Source: Codonopsis lanceolata (taxonomy: Eukaryota; Streptophyta; Magnoliopsida; Asterales; Campanulaceae). From it: a stretch of 64,000 nucleotides of DNA. Numbering within the stretch: the stretch's first letter is position 1; each line of letters opens with the position of its first letter. The stretch spans positions 86,926,049 through 86,990,048 of the forward strand of contig CM028380.1 of the NCBI GenBank assembly GCA_013146195.2, in the 5' to 3' direction. The notes under the pieces were generated by a model. It was not told the origin of the DNA. It made no database searches and was given only the letters and a program-made list of their open reading frames with translations. Position numbers and translations under genes: made by a program. Of this stretch, positions 24,201 to 32,960 are shown one piece after another.

Positions 24201-25568
24201 TTGATTGTAGATTAGTGAGTTTATATGTACTTCTTGAACCAATAAGGTTGAAATGTCAAAATGGGTTATGCATAAATGTTTTTAGTTACATTGGAGATGG
24301 ATAAAAATTTCTTGATCATTTAATGGATGGATCGGATATGATATGGATCGATTTAACTAACATATTCAACGCAATGCCTACACTGCGGTCTTTTTTCTTC
24401 TTTTTTCCATACTGACTCTTGTAGTTACAGTTACACTTCTTACTGAATCATTGATGTGTTTTTACAAGGAAGGAGTGTGTACGTCCATTTGCACCTGAAA
24501 TGGAGCATGTGTGTGGAAGACCATTAGGACTAAAATTCGACAAGAAAACTGGAGATCTGTATATTGCTGATGCGTACTTTGGTCTTCAAGTAGTGGGGCC
24601 AACTGGTGGATTGGCTACTCCATTAGTTACAGAAATTGAAGGCCGCCCCTTAATCTTCACAAATGATATGGACATTGATGAGCATGAAGATGTGATTTAC
24701 TTCACAGATACAAGCACAAGATTCCATAGAAGGTAATTTAAATATAACTCCAATACCTTTATGCTATGTTGGGATCATGTATATGGTCTAGGAAGAAATG
24801 AACATGAAAAGGAATCCATGTTAGGAAGCGAAAAATAGTTTCATCTGAGCCTAACATACTGATAATTTTTTACGATGGAGTGACAAAACATTTCACTATC
24901 CAAATTTCCTTAGCTCAGGAAGCAAAAATCTATTTGCCTGAGTTTCCAAATTTCTTCATGTTAGTTTATTAAGTTTAAAATATTTCTACTTGTGTAGACA
25001 ATTCATCTCGTCAGTTCTAACTGTGGAGAAGACTGGAAGGCTGATGAAATTTGATATATCAAGCAAAGAAGTAACAATTATACTAAGAGGCCTTGCTTTT
25101 GCCAATGGTGTGGCTCTAAGCAAGGACCGTTCATTCGTACTGGTAGCCGAAACCACCACTTGCAGGATCATCAGGCTCTGGCTTCAGGGTCCAAATGCAG
25201 GAAAGTATGATACTTTTGCTGAGCTTCCTGGATTTCCAGACAACATTAGAAGGAATTCAAATGGTGAGTTTTGGGTGGCTTTGCATGCAAAAAGAGGAAT
25301 TCTTTCTAAATGGCTCATTTCTTATCCGTGGGCTGGGAACACATTGCTAAAGCTGCCGCTTAGCTTCAAACGACTGCACTATATTTTAGTAGGAGGCAAG
25401 GCTCATGCAGTGGCAATTAAGTTAAGTGAAGAAGGAGAAGTAGTGGAGGTCTTAGAAGATCGTGAAGGAACAAAACTGAAGTTTATTAGTGAAGTGGAGG
25501 AGAGAGATGGGAAACTATGGATTGGGTCAGTGTTGATGCCCTTCTTTGGCATTTATAATTTTCGGTAA
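11986..25568 (+). CDS. Strictosidine synthase-like (APMAP-like) protein, 3 exons
   Basis: The gene joins 11986-12269, 24469-24732 and 24998-25568, giving 1119 nt and 372 residues plus stop. Both introns have GT-AG ends, are phase 2, and each splits an Arg codon. Residues 5-22 form a hydrophobic N-terminal segment (signal peptide or anchor), consistent with the secretory pathway or vacuole. An NLT sequon lies at Asn47. The six-bladed propeller family signatures GPESLAFDPNGEGPYTGVAD, HVCGRPLGLKFDKKTGDLYI and LPGFPDNIRRNSNGEFWVAL are clear. The Str_synth domain spans about residues 169-257. Cys98 and Cys110 keep the spacing of the disulfide known in Rauvolfia STR1. By my alignment the catalytic Glu (Glu309 in STR1) is replaced by Ser347, as in other members of this clade, so true Pictet-Spengler activity is unlikely; a hydrolase or other role is possible. 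Length is normal for the family. Intron 1 is 12.2 kb and full of transposons. Confidence 0.9.
13100..13620 (-). repeat. LTR-like remnant
   Basis: Between about 13360 and 13570 the complement contains CCCTTTTCCTCTCATTGTTG and GAGCACAAAGGTCTCC. This resembles the tail of the LTR-like segment at 22380-23365 (CCCTTTTCTCTC, TGTTGAGCA). It may be a decayed minus-strand relative. Low certainty. Confidence 0.25.
13632..14487. mobile_element. Non-autonomous hAT element
   Basis: 856 bp flanked by a perfect 8-bp duplication GGCAAGGT (13624-13631 and 14488-14495). The inverted termini start CATAGATATCAAAGGCG on the left and end CGCCTTTGACAACTATG on the right. CATAG starts and 8-bp duplications are the hAT signature. 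GC-rich GGCGAGAGGCG subterminal motifs fill the ends and the core is AT-rich. No transposase. Confidence 0.75.
14500..15480. other. Unassigned intron sequence
   Basis: 14520-14870 is GC-richer than its surroundings and may be LTR-derived. 14870-15480 is AT-rich. I see no coding domain or clean transposon borders. Confidence 0.35.
15516..16756. mobile_element. Mutator-type element with ~140-bp inverted termini and 9-bp duplication
   Basis: 1241 bp flanked by the perfect duplication AATTTATTA (15507-15515 and 16757-16765). The left terminus GGTTTAATATATAATTTGG and its complement at the right extend inward for about 140 bp, sharing for example TTTGGTCCCTAATTAAACAC and GGTTCAACC. Long inverted termini with a 9-bp duplication define a Mutator-like element. 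The interior from about 15850 to 16070 differs in composition (see findings). No MURA transposase is visible. Confidence 0.75.
16790..17345 (-). repeat. LTR-like segment with minus-strand TATA box
   Basis: On the minus strand, TATAAATAGAGG near 17045 lies about 60 bases upstream of a pyrimidine- and GC-richer stretch, an LTR-like arrangement. Borders are not identified, so this is tentative. Confidence 0.3.
17520..17765. repeat. 125-bp tandem duplication
   Basis: Two nearly identical direct copies (17520-17644 and 17645-17765) start GGACATAAATGCCATTTTTA and end GGTTAAGCATTTC. They differ by only a few bases, so the duplication is recent compared with surrounding repeats. Confidence 0.85.
17800..18307. 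other. Unassigned intron sequence with decayed Stowaway-like ends
   Basis: TACTCCCTCTCCCCC near 17841 and TACTCCCTCTGTCCC near 17953 resemble Stowaway termini, but no matching partners are present. 18060-18300 is non-coding. Confidence 0.3.
18308..20560. mobile_element. Long-TIR element flanked by ~135-bp direct repeats
   Basis: The direct repeats (about 18308-18442 and 20421-20555) share blocks such as ACAATGTTAAAGATGCC, AAAGAAATAACAAAGCAATT and CCGCATTAGCCCTA. Between them the ends are long inverted repeats. The left reads AGGGTTAAATGCACCATT and the right ends AATGGTGTGCATTTAACCCT; similarity continues for about 165 bp to the ACTCACGTGC / GCACGTGAGT pair near 18592 and 20259. The interior (18610-20250) has no transposase. 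Confidence 0.6.
19780..19995 (+). repeat. Two possible SINE heads
   Basis: TTTAGGTAATGGTCAAGATG then GGTTCAAATCTTG (19785-19842), and GACCAATTGGTTCATG then AGGTTCAATTCTTG (19931-19983), resemble A and B boxes at tRNA-like spacing. The boxes are degenerate, so these are tentative. Confidence 0.3.
20560..21290. other. Unassigned intron sequence
   Basis: Mixed composition with a GC-rich CCGGCGACCTCCGGCGACGG patch near 21175. No coding domain or clear borders. Confidence 0.35.
21290..22385. mobile_element. Decayed hAT-related elements of the GCCTTT family
   Basis: GCCTTTGACAACTATG ends near 21511, and two ~105-bp direct copies ending AATAACTATGTACATAGCC lie at about 22185-22275 and 22290-22380. 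The GGCGAGAGGCG-type subterminal motifs match the complete hAT element at 13632-14487. The left end is not clear, and the cluster may be two or more nested copies. Confidence 0.5.
22386..23365 (+). mobile_element. Probable solo LTR or LTR fragment
   Basis: A GC-richer block ends in an LTR-like promoter: TATAAATA at 22993-23000, then a (CT)n tract, TGTGTTGAGCA, and downstream CT-rich leader-like sequence. Upstream is ATCTACCCGATGTGGGATTG, also common in plant LTRs. Precise ends and a target duplication were not found. Confidence 0.4.
23366..24400. other. 3' part of intron 1, no recognised feature
   Basis: AT-rich, with a GC-richer patch at 24030-24190. Short open frames lack conserved character. 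Confidence 0.4.
24469..24732 (+). CDS. Strictosidine synthase-like, exon 2
   Basis: The acceptor is TTTTTACAAG/G at 24468/24469. Completing the split Arg codon restores frame into KECVRPFAPEMEHVCGRPLG. The donor is AGAAG/GTAATT at 24732/24733. Encodes residues 96-182 plus split codon 183. AGs a few bases downstream could serve as alternative acceptors, but the chosen one keeps frame and family length. Confidence 0.87.
24998..25568 (+). CDS. Strictosidine synthase-like, exon 3
   Basis: The acceptor is TTGTGTAG/A at 24997/24998. The exon codes residues 184-372 and ends at TAA 25566-25568. It carries VLTVEKTGRLMKFD, GLAFANGVALSKD, VAETTTCRI and GGKAHAVAIKLSEEGE, all typical of this clade. Intron 2 is only 265 bp. 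Confidence 0.9.
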
Positions 25569-26827
25569 ACTTGTTTGAGGTATGATATTACGAGCTCGAA
25601 TTTGTGGTATTCTTATAAACTTTAGTATTTATGCGGTCAAATCAAATTTATTTTAGATCTCTATACTGACGGATGAAATTTGTCATGTCCTAAGTAATGA
25701 CATATACATTCTACATTATCACCAACTTAATTATCCAACAGCTCTTACACTAAATCTCGTAGGAAAACCACAAGATCCACCTCGTAATATCATTTGCCAA
25801 CTTTGGTTTTGAATCTGAACCATGTTACAAATGGAAAATGTAGTATACAATTGTTAGTGAATGCAAGTATTGGATCTGACCCAAAGGGGGAAAAGTATAT
25901 TGGGGATAAAGCTATGATTTGGCCCAAAGAGGCAAGAATATATTAGGAAAAAATTGCAGGTCAGTCCTTTTCAAAGTTTTCAATATCCTTATACCTCTAT
26001 ATTTTTTCGTAATCGAAAAAAGGCTCATCATGCATAGCGATGCATAAAAATGTCTTATTTTGGCATTGAAATGCATGATTTTGAGCATCATGATGCATGG
26101 CGTGTCGTTTTCATGTTACAAAAAAATATAGAAGCGTAAAACGGATGAAAATTATCCTGAGGGGACAAACCCGAATTTCTCCCAAAACATTGGGAATATG
26201 TACTATGTTCGTCCCACTATGAGAGACTTTCTCAAAAAAGTTTGTTTGAAAGTGAAAGTATTATATTGTTCGTTTGATTTGGTACATGAATTAAGAAAAG
26301 AAATATTCATTTGATTATTAATATTGGTAAAATATATATTTTCTTCGTTTCTAAATAATTGTTTATTTTTATTTTTCGGTTGATTTAAAATAATTATCTT
26401 GTTTTTAAACTTTCTTATTTAGGAAAACATTTTCATTATTTTACCCTTTCTTATGGTCATATGTACATACATTTTTGAAGTTAAATAAATATTATATGAT
26501 AAATTGCAAGTCGATCCACTTTTCAAGATTTCAATCACTTTGCAAGTCTATTTTTGTAAATTTCTTCCTAAAATGGCACACGTACCTCTCCCTCCCTCTT
26601 ATTCCTCTTATCATTTCTAGCAAAAAATGCAAGCAAACATTAACCCAATTATGAAATCATATAGAATCATAAGAATTCTTTGTTGAGTATGATCGAACCT
26701 AGCTTGGCCAAACAGATCTAGTAGCTTTTACTTTTCAGCCACGAATTACAAGGGCAGGCAAAAGATACACACACACACACATAGATAGATACCCAGTTTG
26801 AAGACGAAACATGGAGATATGAATTTA
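25569..26827. other. Region downstream of the strictosidine synthase-like gene
   Basis: Probably contains the gene's 3' untranslated region in the first few hundred bases; no canonical AATAAA is positioned convincingly. AAATTGCAGGTCAGTCC near 25951 and AAATTGCAAGTCGATCC near 26502 are two heads of a dispersed repeat described in the findings. A (CA)n run lies at about 26769-26782. Confidence 0.4.
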
Positions 26828-27560
26828 GGGTATGTTTGGATACCCTAATTCTATAGCTTGGAATTGAAATTGAGGCATTCAAAACTAATTCTATTATTTG
26901 GGAACATAACTAAAATTTGGAATTGGAATTGTGTTGGAATTTTAAATTTATCAATTCCGTAAAACTAATTCCATCTTAAATCCTAATAATTTTAATTTTA
27001 ATTTTTGATCAATTATTGCATAACAACAAATTACTTTCCTTTTACCATCACCAAAACAACTTTCAACCATCACCACTTGTGTCACCTCCTGTCGCCGCCA
27101 ACACCTTTAACCATCGCCGACCACCCCCCGCAACTGCCTCCGGTCATAACCACCACCGCTGCTGCCTTCGGTCAATCCTGCCACTGCTGCCACCTCTGGA
27201 AACCGCCGCTTCCAACTACCTCTGCCGGCTACCACCCACCGTCGTCGTTAACCACCACTACCATATGCTATTTATTTTGTAAAATGTAAAAAAATTATAC
27301 TTTTGTTGTTAGCAAGGTTTGAACCCTTGTAATGCATAATGACTAACAACCATATACCATTAAACTAAACTAAACTAGATACTTAACATAATATTGAACT
27401 TTTGTTTTAAGTATAATGTAGAATTTATGAATTACAATTGAATTTCACACATTATCCAAACAATGAAAATGTTATGATTTTGAAAGCAAATTTTAAGTTA
27501 TTTAAATTCTATAGAATTTAACTATTTATTAAATTCAAAATCAATACATCCAAACGACCC
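26828..27560. mobile_element. Tourist-like (PIF/Harbinger) element
   Basis: 733 bp. The left end is GGGTATGTTTGGATACC and the right end is CATCCAAACGACCC. TTA flanks both sides (26825-26827 and 27561-27563). The interior contains a CCACC-rich patch (27080-27260) that opens proline/threonine-rich frames without homology that I recognise, and a SINE on the minus strand. Confidence 0.65.
27300..27372 (-). mobile_element. tRNA-derived SINE nested in the Tourist element
   Basis: On the minus strand, A box TAGTTTAATGGT (27357-27368) and B box GGTTCAAACC (27316-27325) are spaced as in a tRNA gene and lead into an A/T-rich tail. It lies inside the Tourist element, so it is either a later insertion or was carried by it. 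Confidence 0.5.
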
Positions 27561-27759
27561 TTAAGGGAGTTTGAAATGAAAGCAATCGGTAGCTTCTTAG
27601 AGATAGAGTTTTGAGTAATCAAAGAAGGAAATAAACTTTGATGGTATGTTTCACCGCTCTCAAACCCCACACACTTCGTTCGAATTCTGTAGAGGAGGAA
27701 GGAAGATATATTAAGATGAAGGAGAAGGATTTGTGTTTGTGTAATATGATTCTATCTCT

Positions 27760-28265
27760 TTTCCCATATGCACGGATTTGTAACCGGGATGCATCGATTT
27801 TGAGCCTCGTTACATTGCCATGGTACACAATTATTTGCGATGCATAATTTGGATTTGCAATGCACCCACTAGACACCTCATGTAGAAAATTTTGATACAT
27901 AAGTTTGAATTTGCGATGCACATTTTAGAATTAGAATACAAAAGAAAATTCCGATGCAAAATTTTGAATTCATGATGCACCAACTGGACCCCTTATGCAA
28001 AAAATTCTAATGCACAATTTTGGATTTACGAGACAATTTGGAATTAGAATACATAAGGAAATCTCGATATACAATTTTTATTTTCCAATGCACAAATTGG
28101 TTTTCCGGTGCACAAATTAGATTATCGATACAGCGGGTCTAATCCAATTTTATTAAGGGTATACTCGTCTTTGTGCTCTAAAAATACCTTTTACCGGTTA
28201 AATTAAAAGAAATAAGACTTTTGAGGTTAAATATTGTGTAAAGTGGACCGATCCGATTATCACCA
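27760..28265. repeat. GATGCAC-type degenerate tandem repeat, locus 1
   Basis: Recurring phrases GATGCACAATTTTGGATTTG and GGAATTAGAATACA at 30-80 bp intervals, ending near GTGGACCGATCCGATTATCA. The same phrases form the arrays at 30670-31075 and 37310-37660. Non-coding. Confidence 0.6.
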
Positions 28266-28269
28266 AATA

Positions 28270-28692
28270 TTATAGAAATAATTACAAGTCGATCCACTTT
28301 AGTAAATTTTCAACCGCTCCGCTTCCTTGTATTTTTAGCTTTGTTTCTAAACCTTCTTGTCGTAGCTGTTAGGATCTAATAGTTTAGCTACTAAAAATAA
28401 TTGTGGAATGTGCAAAAAATATTTTAGTTATTTTACTCTCATACTAGCAATACGTTCACTTAAAATTGAACAATCTTTAAAATGTTTGAATTAGAACTAA
28501 TTTTAGCACAATTTTCTAAAACTAATATGAAAGTAGAATAATAAAAACCGGATAACTATTCGGTAGCATCGTTAATTTTTTTCAAGATTAGTTTTAAAAT
28601 TTCACAAATAGTAATATAATAGTACTAGTAAGTACAATAGTAAAACACAATTATTAATTATTAATGTAATTTAATATTAAAGTTAATAACTA
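28270..28692. other. AT-rich stretch starting with a dispersed-repeat head
   Basis: Begins with ATTACAAGTCGATCCACTTT (about 28282), another head of the GTCGATCC family. The rest is AT-rich and unassigned. Confidence 0.4.
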
Positions 28693-28948
28693 CTCCTTCC
28701 GTCCCTAAATAATCGTCCTAGTTGACCCGGCGCATAGTTTAAGAAAAAACAATTGACTTGATTATTTATATTGGTTTAATGTGTAGTTTCCTTTAAAGCT
28801 CATGCATATTTGCCCATAATTAAAGTAGAGTGAAAAAGTAAGGGTAAAGTGGTAAAATTGATGTTATAAAAAAGTAAGTTTCAAACTGGACAATTATTTT
28901 AAGACAGATGAAAAAGGAAATGATGACGATAATTTAGGAACAGAGGAG
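28693..28948. mobile_element. Stowaway MITE (256 bp)
   Basis: Complete element with termini CTCCTTCCGTCCCTAAATAA and TTATCGTC-type complement ending CAGAGGAG, flanked by TA on each side (28691-28692 and 28949-28950). It has typical Tc1/mariner-derived MITE length. Confidence 0.8.
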
Positions 28949-28965
28949 TAATAAGTAAAATAATA

Positions 28966-29220
28966 CTCCCTCCGTCCCCAAATTATTGTCCTGCTTTCCT
29001 TTTTCGTCTGTCCCAAAATAATTGTCTTGTTTGAAACTTTTCTTTTAGGGCAACACTTTTAACACTTTACCCTTACTTTTTCATCTTACTTTAATTATGA
29101 GTCTCATACACGTGCTTTAAAGTAAACTACACATCAAACTAATATTAATAATATAATCGAATGTGTTTTCTTAAACCGTGTGTCAAGTCCACCAAGATGA
29201 TAATTTAGAGACGGAGAGAG
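28966..29220. mobile_element. Stowaway MITE (255 bp), opposite orientation
   Basis: Complete element with termini CTCCCTCCGTCCCCAAATTA and TAATTTAGAGACGGAGAGAG, flanked by TA (28964-28965 and 29221-29222). Internal landmarks run in the opposite order to the copy 17 bp to the left, so the pair forms a long imperfect inverted repeat. Confidence 0.8.
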
Positions 29221-29404
29221 TAGTGTTTAATAATATTATAAATAATAAAAACGTAATTAATGAAAATTATATTGTTTAATAAAAATTAATAAGTAAACTT
29301 ACAAATAAATTGAAACAAATGCGACAAATGTCAACGCTTCACCAATCTATAACACGTTCCCCCACATATATTAAACAACGCAACTCCCTGATCCTTCTTA
29401 ACTT

Positions 29405-29775
29405 GGGGAATTGACGTCATATGTCAAGTTCACCCGAAAGGATCAAATGACCATAAATATGTTTTAGTAACAGTCGACTACTTTACAAAATGGATAGAAG
29501 CTGCTTCTAGCAAAGTATTGAATGCCAAGAAAGTGGTTGAATTCATCAGGACAATTATCATATGTTGTTACAGAGTGCCTTTTGAAATGATCTCCGATAA
29601 TGGTACACATATCGAGGGAGAAGTAAATCGACTACTTGATGAATTTAAAGTGCAGCGATACAAGTCATTCCCATACCGACCACATGCAAATGGAGCTATC
29701 AAAACAGTTAACAAAACATTAGAAAACATCATCAGAAAGATGGCTGAAACAGGAAGAGACTGGCCTGAGAGATGA
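29405..29775 (+). pseudogene. Ty3/gypsy integrase core fragment (Tat/Ogre or Athila type)
   Basis: A single frame of about 120 codons reads WGIDVICQVHPKGSNDHKYV, then VDYFTKWIEAA, FEMISDNGTHIEG and YRPHANGAIKTVNKTLENI, ending at TGA 29773-29775. These are the integrase catalytic core blocks of Tat-lineage elements. The first Asp (in GIDV) and second Asp (in SDNG) are kept. At the third catalytic position, family members have Glu (as in GAVEAANK), but this copy has Lys. No LTR, reverse transcriptase or gag is joined to it, so it is a dead fragment. Confidence 0.8.
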
Positions 29776-29929
29776 ATTAAGGAAAAAATTTGAAGAGAAA
29801 GTGTATGCTATTTATAGATTGGGAAGTGGTGAAAAAAAAAACATTTTTTTAAAAATGTTTTGCTCAAAAAAGGGTCATGTGACCGTTTGTATCTCTGGGT
29901 GAAGCAGCCTCCACCTGATCATCGCCAAT

Positions 29930-30192
29930 CAATGGCCTAGATCATTTTTTCATTTTTTAAAAAAATCATAATGTTTGAACTGCCGGTTGAAGGTGGTTCA
30001 CGGTTCATGTGATTCACGGTTTGACGGTTCAGAACCACCGGTTCACAAATTTTGTTTTTTATAACCTGAACCAAATCGGTGAACCGCTAGTTCAGGTTCA
30101 GCGGCTTGTGCGGTTTCATCTGTTTTGTAGTTTAAGGTTGGGTCGGTTCTACGGTTCTAACCGTGAACATGGCACGTTTGTGCATCTCTAGC
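29930..30192. repeat. GGTTCACGG-rich repeat, probable hAT MITE remnant
   Basis: Repeated GGTTCAC/GGTTCA motifs in both orientations, ending CACGTTTGTGCATCTCTAG. This motif-dense structure is typical of a common plant hAT-type MITE. The left terminus is not clear. Confidence 0.4.
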
Positions 30193-30199
30193 TGCCGAG

Positions 30200-30660
30200 G
30201 GTATTATCAAAACATCAGAAATCATTTGTTCATGGTCGCTTCAACAAGGGACTGAGTTATGGCATCCTCGACCGTATTCTCATGTATTTTAGCAATATGA
30301 TACAATGAGAGCCCGTGAGAGTGATATGAAAAGAAGATATCCTTTGATAGGCAATGCTTAGCTTAATCATATTCTAACCCTCTCCTCCGTAGCTTCCCGG
30401 CTTAACTGCATCAGAGATTCTTACTGCTAGCAATCAATCATTAAGACATTAACTCATTATATATTAGAGACAAGGGTACCTCCTCTTCCTTTGGTCGGGC
30501 ATTAACTTTCTTAAGTGTTTTACATTCTTCTTCTTTTTAGTTTTCTTCATTATGTTTGTGTGTGTGATTCAAAATAAATTCACTGGTGTGTGTGTGTGTA
30601 TGTGTGTGTTAGTTTGCATGTGAACTGTTCGATGAAATGCCTGAATAGGAACTTGTTTGT
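30200..30660. other. Unassigned sequence
   Basis: No recognised gene. A (GT)n-like run lies at 30585-30610. It could include intron sequence of the minus-strand candidate exon at 31208, but I could not identify another exon. Confidence 0.35.
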
Positions 30661-30669
30661 TCTTGAACA

Positions 30670-31075
30670 CCTTTTTAAAATTGCGATGCTTCAATTTTGG
30701 ATCACGATGCACAATTTTGAAATTGCGATTAACAAGTTGGATTATCCATGAAGATAACCACAATGCACAATTTTGGATTTGCAATACAAAATTTGGAATT
30801 AGAATACCAACGTAAATCCTGATACACAATTTTGATTTTGCAATGCACAAACTGGATTAACCATGCCTAAAATCTCGATGCACAATTTGGAATTGGCGAT
30901 TCACAATTAGGAATTAGAATACAAAATTAAATTTCGATACACAATTTTGATTTTGCTATGCACAAACTGGATTACCCATACAGAAAATCTCGATGCACAA
31001 TTTTAGATTTGCGATGCACAAACTAGATTCTTGTTGCAAAAATTGAAATTGCGATGCAACGTTAATCCAATTTCA
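30670..31075. repeat. GATGCAC-type degenerate tandem repeat, locus 2
   Basis: The phrases CGATGCACAATTTTGGATTT and AGAATACAAAATTAAATTTC recur, sharing order with the arrays at 27760 and 37310. It directly follows (on the minus strand) the donor side of the candidate exon at 31208-31387. Confidence 0.55.
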
Positions 31076-31207
31076 CATTAATAGTATACTCGTCATTTCA
31101 TAAACGTCATAAGCAAGAACATGTATACTCAAAAAGTCCAAAACAACAAAGAAACTAAGCAGATCTGAAGAAATCGATCAAATGAGTTTATGAAAAAAGA
31201 AACTTAC

Positions 31208-31387
31208 TGCGGGAGTCAGAAGATTTGACACGTGTGTGTTCCAATCACGAAGGAGATTGCCCCAATCATCATTTGAATAGAAATATCTGACATAATTAAG
31301 GACCGAAGGAGGAAGTTCCTTCCTTTCTTTGCCCGAATCCGGGTACATCGGTGCCTTCCCTTTCCGATATCTTGAAGAAGATGTCAT
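31208..31387 (-). CDS. Candidate first coding exon of an unrecognised protein (60 codons, partial)
   Basis: On the minus strand, ATG (31387) opens 60 codons beginning MTSSSRYRKGKAPMYPDSGK and continuing ELPPSVLNYVRYFYSNDDWG to LLTPA. They stop exactly at a consensus donor, CCCGCA/GTAAGTT (31208/31207), in phase 0. Upstream on the minus strand is a pyrimidine-rich leader (31390-31590) typical of plant 5' untranslated regions. The protein is basic at first, then amphipathic with aromatic and acidic residues; I do not recognise the family. No downstream exon was found in the next kilobases, which are repeats. It could be a real gene with a long intron, or a fragment left by rearrangement or captured by a transposon. 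Confidence 0.4.
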
Positions 31388-31599
31388 CTATTTAGCAAAA
31401 CACACAATTTGGTGGAAGAAAAGTGAGAAAAAGAGAAGAAATGAATAAATGAATAAATAATGAACGTCGGTAGTGGAGACAGAAGGAAGAACGGAGAAGA
31501 ATAAAGAAAGAAATGGCTGCTGCTACTGTCTTCTGCTTTCTTCCCGTAAATGAAGAAAGAAAAAGAAAATTTTCACTTTCCCCCTCCAAGGATCAAGTT

Positions 31600-32095
31600 C
31601 AGCACTTAAGTCCTCAAGTTGCCAAAGTTGCAAAATGACCCTGAAAGCTTAACGGAAAGTTAACAAAGTTAGTTTTGTTAACAAAAATTGACGGCCATCC
31701 ATCAGAAATCAAAAGAAAGCTCATATCTCCAACAGGTTAGCAACAAAAAGATCAGGAAAGCAACGGTGGAAGAAGAATGCAACAGGAAAAGGTAAAATCC
31801 CCAGCAGAGAAAAGTTACAGCTAAAAAGAAAAAAGAAAAAAACAGGCAATAAAAAAAAAGGGAGCAGTAAAAAAAACGAAAAAAAGAAGAAGGAAAAATA
31901 GAGCAAAGAAAGAACAAGCAAGCGAGAGAAAAAAAAAGTTGAAGAAAAAGAAATGCAGCAAGAGTCAGAAATGCAGCATCAAAAGAAAATCTCCAGCAAG
32001 GGTTAGAAACTCGGAAGCAAAGAAAGCAAAAGCAATGAATAACAACATGAAAAGGTAAGGAAAGGTAAAGTATTCATATTTTACCTGCATGAATC
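31600..32095. other. Purine-rich non-coding stretch
   Basis: Very A/G-rich on the plus strand (AAGAAAAAAG-type), producing Phe/Leu-rich frames on the complement. No conserved coding or transposon structure. Confidence 0.45.
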
Positions 32096-32960
32096 TTGAT
32101 CCCACCATTGCATTCAACGAAGGGTGCCTCTCCCTGAGAATGCAGTGTCATTATGATGTGTTCCACCATCGCATTCAACAACGGGTGCCTTTCCATAAGG
32201 ATGCGATGTTTTCCTGCTTTTTAGGAGTAGCATAACATCATCTCCTCGCGGGGCGTAACTCCGAGATGAATGATCAACTTTGAATTTGTGTCCCACCATT
32301 GTATTTGACGAAGGGTCCTACCCTGAGAATATAATGTTTTATGATGATGTATTCCACATGGTTGTTGGATCTTTCCCAGAAGGGGTGCACGCCGGGTCAT
32401 TGGGAAAGGATCGGTTCCACCATTGTATTCAACGAAGGGTAACTACTCTAAGGATACAATGTTTTATGATGATGTGTTCCACCATCGTGTTCAGCGAAGG
32501 GTCCGACCCTTTGGGGATGCGATGTTTGATCTTGGTTAACGTTGTTTGCTTGCATCGAGCCGAACTACATTTGATCTAATTCCTTTTATAAGGATACGTA
32601 GGCAACCTATTTTGGTAGGCACGACCATCACAACACATTTGTTTCATCTTAGGGCCGAACTACCTTTGGTCTGATTCCTTTTATTAAGGGATACGTGGGC
32701 AGCCTATTTCGGTAGGTGCAACTATCAGAGCATTTTATTGCATATCTGCTTAAAAACTACGATAACCTGCTATAATCGACTAAATATGTCTATGATATGT
32801 GAGATTTGACATGCATTACAAACTATTGCATTATAACTGCTACCTATTGCACCACTCCCCATTATAATTTCCATGAAATTAGGGAGTCTATTTCTTATCA
32901 ACGATGTTCGTCTACTCAGTAAGTTGCGGGTTACCCGTAGACTCCATCGTTGAGGGGCTC
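32096..32960 (+). mobile_element. 3' internal region and polypurine tract of a Tat/Ogre-type element
   Basis: Irregular tandem copies of CCACCATTGTATTCAACGAA and GAAGGGT lie at about 32102, 32162, 32291, 32418 and 32480. They are followed by two blocks containing AAGGATACGTAGGCAACC and GGGATACGTGGGCAGCC, and finally TTGAGGGGCTC (32950-32960) directly before the LTR start at 32961. The minus-strand copy at 5402-5860 has the same order, so the assignment as 3' internal sequence with PPT is well supported. Confidence 0.6.
32950..32960 (+). other. Polypurine tract of the Tat-type element
   Basis: TTGAGGGGCTC abuts the LTR start TGTAGACACC, the position of the plus-strand primer for reverse transcription. 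Confidence 0.5.

Larger units (their letters stand above)
12270..24468 (+). other. Intron 1 of the strictosidine synthase-like gene (12.2 kb)
   Basis: Bounded by a good GT donor and AG acceptor. It contains a (CT)n run at 12316-12336, a hAT MITE, a Mutator-type element, LTR-like segments, a tandem duplication and a long-TIR element, all listed separately. A MITE-like AT-rich segment at about 12530-12970 has TTTCTAATTT near one end and AAATTAGAAA near the other. No independent gene in the intron is supported. Confidence 0.8.

Noticed and set aside
27005..27289. Pro/Thr/His-rich frames
   Set aside because: They result from a CCACC-rich patch inside a Tourist-like element, with two frames open at once.
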